In this document: one piece after another, positions 1-5,640 of the stretch | Position numbering within the stretch: position 1 is the first letter of the stretch | Layout: each line of letters starts with the position of its first letter | The notes under the pieces: generated by a model | The model's input: only the letters and a program-made list of their open reading frames with translations | What the model was told of the DNA's origin: nothing | Database searches by the model: none | DNA from: Trebonia sp. | GTDB taxonomy: Bacteria > Actinomycetota > Actinomycetes > Streptosporangiales > Streptosporangiaceae | Length of the DNA stretch: 5,940 nt | Assembly: GCA_030038035.1 (NCBI GenBank) | Contig: JASHPP010000008.1 | Location: 1 to 5,940 of the forward strand | Direction of reading: 5' to 3' | Translations under genes and position numbers: made by a program

Positions 1-978
1 AGCACGTCGCCGTATGGCGGCGTCATCGCGCCGCCGACGTGGGTCTTGTGCTGCTTTTCCGGCGTGCAGTTCGGCTGGCCGGGGCTCGGCGGCTTCCACT
101 CGCAAACCCGACTTCGCTTCCACCAGCCAGTCCGGCTGGGCGACCGGATCGTCCCCGAGGCCGTCTACGCCGGTTTCGACGGCCCGCACCCGAGCTCGTT
201 CGCGGGCCGGGCCGTCACCGACAGGTACCGCACCAGCTACCGCAACCAGCGCGGTGAGATCGTCACCGAGTTCGACATGGCGGTCGTCCGCTACGAGCGC
301 GGCGCGGCGCGCGAGCGGTCAGGCACGCGCGCGGTCACGATCCCGCACCCGTGGACAGCAGCGGAGCTGGCTGACATCGAAGAGGCGATCCTGCGCGAGC
401 GGTGCCGCGGCGCGCAGCTCCGCTGGTGGGACGACACAGGCGTCGGCGACCAGCTCGATGTGATCACGAAGGGACCGCTTGGCCTCACCGACCAGATCGC
501 GTTCGTGGCGACGGGCGCGGCGCCCATCCCGCGGCTCGCGGCCCACGGCGTCGCGCTGCGCCGGTACCGCGAGCATCCCAAGTGGGCCTTCCGCGACGCA
601 GGCTCCGGCGCCCTCGAGCCGATCTACGCGGTGCATTACAACGTGTCCGCCGCGCAGAACGTGGGGGTAACCGCCCCCTACGACGTCGGCGTTCAGCGGA
701 CCTGCTGGCAGGTCCACCTCCTCACCCACTGGGCGGGGGACCACGCCTGGCTCAAGGAAGCCTGCAGCGAATACCGGTCGTTCGTCTACCTCTCCGATGT
801 GGTACGCCTGGGCGGCGAGATCACCGGGAAGTTCGTCGACGACGACGGGGACGCGGTCGTGAGCGTCCGCACCTGGTGCCGGAATCAGCGGGGCCAGGAC
901 GTCATGCCCGGCAGCGCGGTGGTCGCGCTTCCCGGCAGGGACGGCAGGCGCTGCCCGCCTGCGGTCTCAGCCGGGTGA
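1..978 (+). CDS. MaoC/FAS1-like acyl dehydratase, double hot-dog (5' end outside window)
   Basis: The frame is open from the left edge to TGA at 976-978, giving 325 residues with no start in view. A TTG at 46 lies inside the first domain and is probably not the start, because the preceding residues YGGVIAPPTW (5-14) match the conserved 'APPT' segment of the N-terminal MaoC-like domain. Further family marks are a 'PVRLGDRI' strand (about residues 43-50) and 'YRNQRGEIV' (about 77-85). A second hot-dog domain follows from about residue 205, with 'YDVGVQRTCWQVHLLTHWAGDHAWL'-like spacing. Relatives hydrate or dehydrate enoyl/3-hydroxyacyl-CoA thioesters in the cytoplasm, often in lipid, steroid or polyketide-related metabolism; the substrate here cannot be told. 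The second domain is somewhat unusual: 'LTHW' stands where I remember 'LTDW' in relatives. The family call is firm; catalytic activity is inferred. Confidence 0.85.
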   Translation, partial: STSPYGGVIAPPTWVLCCFSGVQFGWPGLGGFHSQTRLRFHQPVRLGDRIVPEAVYAGFDGPHPSSFAGRAVTDRYRTSYRNQRGEIVTEFDMAVVRYERGAARERSGTRAVTIPHPWTAAELADIEEAILRERCRGAQLRWWDDTGVGDQLDVITKGPLGLTDQIAFVATGAAPIPRLAAHGVALRRYREHPKWAFRDAGSGALEPIYAVHYNVSAAQNVGVTAPYDVGVQRTCWQVHLLTHWAGDHAWLKEACSEYRSFVYLSDVVRLGGEITGKFVDDDGDAVVSVRTWCRNQRGQDVMPGSAVVALPGRDGRRCPPAVSAG

Positions 979-986
979 GAGGGCCA

Positions 987-1005
987 GGGCACGAATCGCG
1001 TGCCC
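987..1005 (+). terminator. Hairpin after the dehydratase gene, possible terminator
   Basis: GGGCACG (987-993) and CGTGCCC (999-1005) form a perfect 7-bp stem with a 5-base loop, starting 8 bases after the TGA. Outer bases GCCA (983-986 region) and TGGC (1011-1014) can add pairing around a bulge. No T-tract follows, which is common for actinobacterial terminators. It separates the dehydratase gene from the ABC operon, so a terminator role is plausible but unproven. Confidence 0.4.
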
Positions 1006-1056
1006 GGCCCTGGCTATCCTGGCCTGGCGGCGAGTTTCCTCCTTCAGGCGGCGACG

Positions 1057-2007
1057 GTGAGCGATTGCGCGATCGACGTGCGGGGGCTGCACAAGTCTTA
1101 CGGCGGGGTCGAGCGCCTGCACGGGATCAGCTTCAGCGTGGAGTGCGGGGAGGTCTTCGGCTTCCTGGGCACGAACGGGGCCGGGAAGACCACGACGATC
1201 GAGATCCTGGAGGGCTACCGGGCTCGCGACAGCGGAGAGGTGTCCGTGCTTGGCGCCGATCCGGCGCATGCCGGGCGGGACTGGCGCAACCGCATCGGGC
1301 TGGTTCTGCAGGAATCGGAGCTCAACCCCGTCTACACGGTCCGGGAGACCGTGGCGATGTTCGCGCGGTACTTCAGGCGGCCGACCGACGTCGACGCGAC
1401 GATCACGTCCGTTGGGCTGGCGGAGAAGGCCGGCGAGCGCGTCGGGCGGCTGTCCGGCGGTGAACGGCGCCGGGTAGACGTGGCCATCGGTCTGGTCGGT
1501 GACCCCGAGGTGCTGTTCCTCGACGAGCCGACGACGGGACTTGACCCGGCGGCCCGCCGGGGCATGTGGGCGCTGATCGAAGGGCTGCGTCAGGCCGGCA
1601 AGACGGTGTTCCTGACCACCCACTACATGGAGGAGGCGCAGCGCCTGGCGGACCGGATCGTGATCCTGCGGGCCGGCGCGATCGCCGCGCAGGGCACCGC
1701 CGAGCAGCTCAGCCGCGCGCTCGGCCACGCGACAAGGATCACGTTCCTCGCGCCGTCCCACGTGGGTCCGGCGCAGGTGTCGGCGGTGGTGGGCGCCAGC
1801 GTCGAGCAGGACGGTCAGTGGCTCGGCTTTCGCAGCAACCAGGCCCAGCGTGACCTGACGGCGCTGCTGTGCTGGGCGCAGGAGCACGGCTTCGAGCTGG
1901 TCGGCATGCGGGTATCCCCGCCCACGCTCGATGACGTCTTCGTCGAGCTGGCCTCCGGCGATCCAGCTAGGGATCCGTCCGGCCATCCGTCCGGCGGCGC
2001 GTCGTGA
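1057..2007 (+). CDS. ABC-2 exporter ATP-binding protein
   Basis: A 316-residue ATPase that would power efflux through the permease encoded next to it; it acts on the cytoplasmic face of the membrane. Visible motifs: Walker A GTNGAGKT (38-45), Q-loop Q85, signature LSGGE (132-136), Walker B VLFLDE (152-157), D-loop GLD (161-163), and switch histidine H189 in 'TTHYMEEA'. The 'HYMEEA' segment and the ~100-residue C-terminal region ending 'PPTLDDVFVELA' are typical of the DrrA/CcmA-like group that pairs with ABC-2 permeases. GTG at 1057 is chosen because the family core (AIDVRGLHKSYGG) begins right after it. An in-frame GTG at 1000 would add 19 residues unlike the family and lies inside the upstream hairpin. 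The ribosome binding site is weak (GGCGGCG). The stop overlaps the permease start (GTGA). Small departures: T for P in Walker A and E for Q in the signature, both tolerated in relatives. Substrate unknown. Confidence 0.93.
   Translation: MSDCAIDVRGLHKSYGGVERLHGISFSVECGEVFGFLGTNGAGKTTTIEILEGYRARDSGEVSVLGADPAHAGRDWRNRIGLVLQESELNPVYTVRETVAMFARYFRRPTDVDATITSVGLAEKAGERVGRLSGGERRRVDVAIGLVGDPEVLFLDEPTTGLDPAARRGMWALIEGLRQAGKTVFLTTHYMEEAQRLADRIVILRAGAIAAQGTAEQLSRALGHATRITFLAPSHVGPAQVSAVVGASVEQDGQWLGFRSNQAQRDLTALLCWAQEHGFELVGMRVSPPTLDDVFVELASGDPARDPSGHPSGGAS
1973..1996 (+). repeat. 12-bp tandem repeat, two copies, in the ATPase 3' end
   Basis: ATCCGTCCGGCC (1973-1984) is followed directly by ATCCGTCCGGCG (1985-1996), differing only in the last base. 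In frame it encodes a repeated PSG unit (DPSGHPSGG) in the hydrophilic tail of the ATPase, just before the permease start. It is probably a small slippage duplication in a tolerant tail. Confidence 0.7.
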
Positions 2008-2777
2008 ACGACGCCGCCCTAGCCGGCGCGCAGGCCCGCTACGCCCTGAAGGGCTTCCTGCGGGAACCGCGCGCGTTCGTCTTCACCGTGGTCATGCCGT
2101 TGTTCCTGCTGGTGATCCTGAACGGCATCTTCCACGGGAACTCATCGTTCTTCCGCCTGCGGGTCCCGTTCGCGGTCTACTACACCCCGGCGATCATCTC
2201 TTATCAGGTCATGCTGGCCGGCTACAGCTCGCTGCTGATAGCGGTCACCACCGAACGCGAACGCGGAATGCTCAAGCGGCTGCGCGGAACGCCCATGCCG
2301 AGCTGGGTCTTCCTGGCCGGGGAGATCCTGCGGACGATCGTCGTGGTGGCGGTCACGGTCGTCGTGCTTGTCGCGGTCGGCGTCGGGGTGTACCACGTGC
2401 GCATCCAGGTCCACACGGTGACCGGCCTGGCCGTCTACACGGTGCTCGGGACCGCCTGCATGTGCGCGCTCGGCCTGGCCACGACCCGCGTCTGCGCGAC
2501 CACGGACGCCGCGGCGGCCGCCGGGCCGTTCATCAGCTTGATCCTGGGCTTCATCTCCGGCGTGTTCATCCCCGCACCGGTGATGCCGGCCTGGCTGCTG
2601 GATGTGGGCAAGCTCTTCCCTCTTGAGCACCTCGCCAGGGGCCTGCAGCGGGCCTTCGCCGTCCAGGGCTCGACCGGGATCACCGCGGTCGACCTGGCGG
2701 CGCTGGTCGCCTGGGGGGCGGCCGGGCTCATCGTCTCCCTGGTCACCTTCCGGTGGGAGCCGCACGACAACTGGTAA
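2004..2777 (+). CDS. ABC-2 type exporter permease
   Basis: A 257-residue integral membrane protein, the normal length for single-domain ABC-2 permeases. It should dimerise and form the export path driven by the ATPase encoded just upstream. Six hydrophobic segments are visible at about 25-43, 61-81, 111-130, 142-163, 171-190 and 230-250. Between segments 2 and 3 lies the conserved cytoplasmic stretch ERERGMLKRLRGTPMP (84-99), the expected coupling region to the ATPase. 'FISGVFIPAPVMPAWL' after segment 5 is also characteristic of the family. The GTG start at 2004 overlaps the ATPase stop by four bases, so translation is probably coupled; no independent ribosome binding site stands out. Relatives such as DrrB export drugs or lipids, but nothing nearby identifies the cargo. 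Confidence 0.93.
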   Translation: MNDAALAGAQARYALKGFLREPRAFVFTVVMPLFLLVILNGIFHGNSSFFRLRVPFAVYYTPAIISYQVMLAGYSSLLIAVTTERERGMLKRLRGTPMPSWVFLAGEILRTIVVVAVTVVVLVAVGVGVYHVRIQVHTVTGLAVYTVLGTACMCALGLATTRVCATTDAAAAAGPFISLILGFISGVFIPAPVMPAWLLDVGKLFPLEHLARGLQRAFAVQGSTGITAVDLAALVAWGAAGLIVSLVTFRWEPHDNW

Positions 2778-2869
2778 GCCGCCGGTAACGCCGGCCGTTG
2801 CCGCGTGCCTGCGGGGCAGGGGGTCGCTCCCGGCCCGGTGGCTGCTGGCTGCTGCCCAGGGCACCCCGT

Positions 2870-3304
2870 GACGATAACGCCGATCCGGGTGGCCGTCATG
2901 GCGTGGAAGGACCAGGCTCCAAGGCCGAACATCGCCGCGATGACGGCGGCAGACGTCAGGCCGGCCGCCCAGGCCCGGCCCGGAACCCGGGTCACCAGCC
3001 AGGCGCCCAGCAGCGAGATGGCACCGAGCGCCGGCACGTAGAACCTGGCGTACTGCAAGGTCGTCCCGAAGGGATGGGCCGTCCAGTAGTACGCGGAGTA
3101 CAGGCCCCAGACCGCGAACCACGACCCGGCCAGGGACAGGCCCACCCACAGGTCGCGGCGGACTGCGGCCCCGGGCTCGCCGTCGGCCCGCCGCGGCCGG
3201 GCCCCCCGCACGATGATCCAGCCCAGCGCAACCAGCCCGAGGACCAGCATGGGCATCGCCTGCAGTAGGTGCGCTGGCATGTACCGCTCGGTGCCGGCGG
3301 TCAA
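2870..3304 (-). pseudogene. Orphan fragment of a polytopic membrane protein (GT39-like C-terminal part)
   Basis: Read on the minus strand from about 3304 (TTG; next in-frame ATG at 3280) this gives about 145 codons with strongly GC-ending third positions. Four membrane segments are visible: LLQAMPMLVLGLVALGWIIV, then around VGLSLAGSWFAVWGLYSAYYW, YARFYVPALGAISLLGAWLV, and GLTSAAVIAAMFGLGAWSF. The 'HPFGTTLQYARFYVPALG' stretch resembles the C-terminal membrane part of dolichyl-phosphate-mannose-type (GT39) glycosyltransferases. The expected large N-terminal catalytic membrane region is absent: an in-frame stop lies at 3320-3322. Codon bias fades after about 2870, and the open frame continues antisense through the permease gene to 2435, so there is no credible native 3' end either. 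I read it as a remnant cut at both ends; a short stand-alone four-helix protein is the alternative. The family call rests on remembered resemblance. Confidence 0.5.
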
Positions 3305-3501
3305 CGTGTGCCCTCTGCATCACCCGTCCTTACCTGACCGCGCATCGGGCACCAGCATCGACGCCCCGCCTCCAGGTCCCGCGCAGACTACATGTGAGTT
3401 CGGCGTGAATGCCGCCGCTATCGCTGGCTGGCCGGATGGAGGCCCGCCCATGCCAGGCGGGCCACTGATCGGCTTGCCGTGATGTGCAAGGCTAGGTGCC
3501 T
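3305..3501. other. Intergenic stretch upstream of the TMEM175 gene, with one hairpin
   Basis: No convincing gene lies here on either strand. The visible structure is a perfect 8-bp inverted repeat, GGCCCGCC (3441-3448) and GGCGGGCC (3456-3463), with a 7-base loop, about 38 bases before the TMEM175 start. It has no T-tract. It could be an attenuator or a transcription block between the minus-strand remnant and the channel gene, or chance in GC-rich DNA. No promoter with good spacing could be assigned. Confidence 0.4.
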
Positions 3502-4149
3502 ATGTCTGCCGATCCCGTCTCCGCCGTTTCGCGCGACGCCCTGCCCGGCGTGGACCGCCTGCTCGCCCTGTCTGACGGCGTGGTAGCCATCGCTATCACC
3601 CTGCTGGTCCTGCAGCTTACTGTGCCGTCCCCGGCCAAGCTCACCGATCCCGACTCGGCCTCCCAGCTAGCCGCCCAGCTCGGTAACGGTGCTGATCAGC
3701 TGGTCAGCTACGTGATCTCGTTTTACGTCATCGCGGAGTTCTGGCTGGTTCACCACCGGGTCTTCCGCCGGATCACCGGACAGCAAGAGGGCCTGGCCTG
3801 GTGGAACTTCGCGTTCTTGTTCACCATCACGATCATGCCTTTCACCAGCGACCTGCTCGGCAAGTTCGCCGCCAACCCGCTGGCCATTGACATCTTCGCG
3901 GCCAACCTCCTGCTCGCCGCCGCGGCGACCCAGCTGACCGTGATCTACGGGAGCCGCAAGGATCTGGTAACTCCCGAGACCGCGCAGCAAACGCGGGCGG
4001 CGCACTACCGCGTCGCGGCGAGCGTCCTCGTCATCGGCTTGTCAATTGGCATCGCCTGGCTGAATCCAGACGCCGCCAAATACTGCTGGCTGCTGCTTGC
4101 CGTCGCGCCTCGCGTCGCCGACCGCTGGTCTGGCCGCCGATCCGCCTGA
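3502..4149 (+). CDS. TMEM175-family (DUF1211) potassium channel-like membrane protein
   Basis: A 215-residue, six-helix membrane protein of the usual length for prokaryotic TMEM175 proteins, which form tetrameric potassium-selective channels. The first helix carries the family signature: R19, then LSDGVVAIAITLLVLQL (23-39). This corresponds to the RxxxFSD motif of pore-lining helix 1, but with leucine (L23) for the usual phenylalanine. Other helices lie at about 67-83 (ending WLVHHRVF, another family mark), 100-119 (WWNFAFLFTITIMPF), 127-150, and 168-205 as two closely spaced segments. ATG at 3502 is preferred over the in-frame GTG at 3496. Purine-rich AAGG (3488-3491) and AGG (3494-3496) are the only ribosome binding candidates. 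It stands alone, with broken genes on both sides. The family call is firm; ion selectivity is inferred. Confidence 0.9.
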   Translation: MSADPVSAVSRDALPGVDRLLALSDGVVAIAITLLVLQLTVPSPAKLTDPDSASQLAAQLGNGADQLVSYVISFYVIAEFWLVHHRVFRRITGQQEGLAWWNFAFLFTITIMPFTSDLLGKFAANPLAIDIFAANLLLAAAATQLTVIYGSRKDLVTPETAQQTRAAHYRVAASVLVIGLSIGIAWLNPDAAKYCWLLLAVAPRVADRWSGRRSA

Positions 4150-4171
4150 ACGCAGCGCCGCGAACGGCGGT

Positions 4172-4561
4172 TCACAGCGGCAGGGGGTTGGCGAGCAGGC
4201 CGCTGCCGCGGGCGCGGCCGGAGACGGCCCAGGCCCACTCGGTGGCGTCGATGTCGAGTCTCGCGCCGTCGCTGCCGCGGCTGTAGCTGCCGCCGGCGGG
4301 GCCGGTCAGGTGAACCGTGAACGCCTGGCGGTGGGTGGCGGCCCAGTCGGCGACCATGTCGGCGATGATGCGGCCGTCGTGTGCGGCGGTGAGGACGGGC
4401 TGGCGGCCGGTGGCGCGGCAGATGTCGATACGGTGCATCCACACGTCGCGGGTGTAGACGATGTCGATCAGGTAGCCCAGCGGGCGCCTGCCGAGCGGGG
4501 CCTCGAAGCCGATGCGGACCGGGCGGAGGAACGGCGGGAACCGGCGGCGGCCGCGCAGGGC
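4172..4561 (-). pseudogene. C-terminal remnant of an MDMPI-family (mycothiol-dependent maleylpyruvate isomerase-like) protein
   Basis: On the minus strand a family-like stretch of about 129 codons ends at TGA (4172-4174). It begins near 4561 with ALRGRRRFPPFLRPVRIG and continues through PLGYLIDIVYTRDVWMHRIDICRATGR. That last segment is the hallmark of the helical/C-terminal part of the TIGR03083-type mycothiol-dependent family. It is followed by HDGRIIADMVADWA, a HLTGPAGGSYSRG strand region and a terminal WAWAVSGRARGSGLL. The GTG at 4444 is not a real start: it encodes the V inside 'RDVWMHR', and the family match extends about 39 codons further upstream. I checked the codons from 4445 to 4618 and found no ATG, GTG or TTG in frame. 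The N-terminal DinB-like four-helix bundle is missing. Upstream, the frame runs antisense into the GNAT fragment. Family members use mycothiol or other thiols for isomerisation or conjugation; this remnant should be non-functional. Confidence 0.75.
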
Positions 4562-4571
4562 GCACGGAACA

Positions 4572-4724
4572 GCGCGGTCCCACGGCCTGCCGGGGTACCT
4601 AGAGGCCAGTGGCGAGCGCAGCGCGGCGCTGTACGAGCGGCTCGGGTTCGTTCACCTGGGCGTGCTGGAACTGCCGGACGGTGGGCCGTCGGTGTGGCCG
4701 ATGCGACGGCCGCCCGTCGGCTGA
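4572..4724 (+). pseudogene. 3' remnant of a GNAT-family N-acetyltransferase gene
   Basis: The last 50 codons of a GNAT protein end at TGA (4722-4724). The residues run ARSHGLPGYLEASGERSAAL, then YERLGFVHLGVLELPDGGPS and VWPMRRPPVG. This matches the final beta strand and helix of GNAT enzymes: 'GLPxYLEAS', then 'xxLYERLGF', then 'WPM.R' near the C-terminus. The acetyl-CoA binding motif (R/Q-x-x-G-x-G/A) and everything N-terminal to it are absent. The frame continues upstream to an ATG at 4512, but those codons give an arginine-rich antisense translation of the MDMPI remnant, not GNAT sequence. The fragment therefore lost roughly its first two thirds at the junction near 4562-4571. It should not make an active acetyltransferase. 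Confidence 0.75.
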
Positions 4725-4729
4725 GCCGG

Positions 4730-4827
4730 TGGCGCCGGGTTGCGGATCCGCTGACGAGGCATGAGCTGGAGGGAGAGCACCGGTGCGCCGCTGGCTCAGT
4801 GGCTATCGTCTGCGCCACCCGGCGCCA
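4730..4827. repeat. 11-bp inverted repeat in a convergent intergenic region
   Basis: TGGCGCCGGGT (4730-4740) and ACCCGGCGCCA (4817-4827) are perfect reverse complements 76 bases apart. They lie between the GNAT remnant (+) and the iron permease-like gene (-), whose 3' ends face each other. The spacing is long for a simple terminator. It could form the base of a longer structure or be chance in GC-rich sequence. Confidence 0.45.
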
Positions 4828-4947
4828 GCTGGGGGACGGCTGCCGCTGCCTCACCCCGAGCGGGTGGGCCGTTCCTCCCGTCAGCTAGTCAGCCGTCTTT
4901 GGCGACCCTTCAGGGCGCGGTGGCAGCAGATCGGCGTTCGGCGATAG
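4783..4947 (+). CDS. Possible 54-codon ORF behind a strong ribosome binding site (doubtful)
   Basis: GGAGGGAG (4768-4775) is the best Shine-Dalgarno-like sequence on the plus strand here and sits 7-10 bases before GTG at 4783. The frame then gives VRRWLSGYRLRHPAPAGGRL and onward, ending at TAG (4945-4947): an arginine-rich peptide of 54 residues that I do not recognise. Its last ~60 bases are antisense to the 3' end of the iron permease-like gene. It could be a small gene, the 5' stub of a gene otherwise lost, or a purine-rich coincidence. Confidence is low. Confidence 0.15.
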   Translation: MRRWLSGYRLRHPAPAGGRLPLPHPERVGRSSRQLVSRLWRPFRARWQQIGVRR

Positions 4948-5460
4948 CGCGGCAACGTGGCGGCGGATCTCGTCGAGGAGGGCCATCTGCGTGGACATGG
5001 CCACCTGAAGATCGTGCACCTGCATGGTCAGTTGGGTGTTCTCCGCGATTGCATCCTGCAGCCCTCGCTCGATTGCGACGTCACGCTCGACGCCGGCCCG
5101 GATGTGCGCTAGCAAAACGGTCAGCGCGTCCTGCGCCCGGTTGGCCGCGGCCGCGACGAGGAAGCCGATGAACAGCTCGGCCACGGTCGTGATCAGGTTG
5201 AGCGGGAAGTTGTAGCCAGTTGAGGTGAACCACGCCGGCAGCCACGCGCCAGAAGCGAGATAGTGTCCGCCCAAGGCGAAGATCAGGGTCCAGAACACCA
5301 CAAGGACAAGCCAGAACGCGATGTTGGCGGGTCTGCCCATCGCCTCGGAGACCCAGTTCGCGAACTTCAGGAAGAGCCCGGGGGGCTTCTCGATCGTGGT
5401 TGGCTGGGCGGGATCTATGGCCGGATTCGCGGTTGTGATGGCCGTGTCGGAAGCGGTCAA
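4885..5460 (-). CDS. Low-affinity iron permease-like membrane protein
   Basis: A 191-residue minus-strand protein resembling the bacterial low-affinity iron permease family (PF04120-like). Two membrane helices are clear, at about 46-64 (NIAFWLVLVVFWTLIFALG) and 86-105 (PLNLITTVAELFIGFLVAAA). The motif NLITTVAELFIGF (88-100) followed by NRAQDAL (107-113) corresponds to the family's 'N-TT--T-' helix and the conserved N-R after it. The region from about 125 to 175 is rich in charged and heptad-spaced residues and probably forms a helical coiled coil; the last ~15 residues are proline-rich. TTG at 5460 is chosen because GGAG lies 5 bases before it. The upstream ATG at 5571 has no ribosome binding site and adds 37 residues of low-complexity sequence. 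Iron transport is only loosely established for this family, so the substrate is uncertain. Transcribed in the same direction as the HAD gene, 180 bases downstream of it. Confidence 0.75.
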   Translation of the reverse strand: MTASDTAITTANPAIDPAQPTTIEKPPGLFLKFANWVSEAMGRPANIAFWLVLVVFWTLIFALGGHYLASGAWLPAWFTSTGYNFPLNLITTVAELFIGFLVAAAANRAQDALTVLLAHIRAGVERDVAIERGLQDAIAENTQLTMQVHDLQVAMSTQMALLDEIRRHVAALSPNADLLPPRPEGSPKTAD

Positions 5461-5640
5461 GGTCGCTCCAATCCAATGTCTATGCGGCGCCAGAGCGCCC
5501 GGTGCCGCGTTCTGCCTGCTCCTGGCCGCCGGGGGCGGGCCCTTGTCAACAGCACAGGAATAATGCCGCATCCGATGAGATTTCGGATAGAACCCGATGC
5601 GCCCGGAACCCGCAAGGATGTGCGCCTTCGGCAGCTTTGA
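5461..5640. other. Intergenic region between the HAD and iron permease-like genes
   Basis: No convincing gene is seen once the TTG start at 5460 is accepted. Two small hairpins are present: ATCCGA (5570-5575) with TCGGAT (5583-5588), 52 bases past the HAD stop and a possible weak terminator; and GGCGC (5486-5490) with GCGCC (5495-5499), just upstream of the permease ribosome binding site. If both genes are on one transcript these would be leader structures. No clear promoter could be assigned. Confidence 0.35.
5466..5469 (-). promoter_or_regulatory. Ribosome binding site that decides the TTG start
   Basis: On the minus strand GGAG lies 5 bases before the TTG at 5460-5458 (context TTGGAGCGACC then TTG). 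No comparable site precedes the ATG at 5571, so this favours the 191-residue form of the iron permease-like protein. Confidence 0.5.

Noticed and set aside
402..1463. Long plus-strand arginine-rich ORF overlapping the dehydratase and ATPase genes
   Set aside because: Its residues are Arg/Ala/Pro/Gly-rich noise typical of the wrong frame of GC-rich DNA, and both real genes show clear domains in other frames.
967..1986. 339-codon minus-strand ORF opposite the ATPase gene
   Set aside because: Antisense shadow of the ABC ATPase, whose complete motif set is on the plus strand; no recognisable domain.
2781..2795. 5-bp hairpin GCCGG/CCGGC just after the permease stop as a terminator
   Set aside because: The stem is too short to stand out in this GC content and has no T-tract.
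2142..3323. 393-codon minus-strand ORF across the permease and the downstream region
   Set aside because: His/Arg/Asp-rich shadow frame; the membrane-protein fragment with coding bias is in a different minus frame.
3475..3498. TTGCCG and TAGGTG as a promoter for the TMEM175 gene
   Set aside because: The spacer is only 12 bases, too short for a standard -35/-10 pair.
4172..4444. A 90-residue intact gene starting at GTG 4444
   Set aside because: The GTG is the valine inside the conserved RDVWMHR segment, and family sequence continues about 39 codons upstream, so this is a truncated gene.
4097..4888. 263-codon plus-strand ORF from the end of the TMEM175 gene to the iron permease gene
   Set aside because: Antisense to the MDMPI remnant and out of frame with the GNAT remnant; low-complexity, with no domain.
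5263..5640. Plus-strand ORF ending in RIEPDAPGTRKDVRLRQL
   Set aside because: The end looks mildly protein-like, but most of the frame is antisense to the iron permease-like gene and I could not tie the tail to any family.
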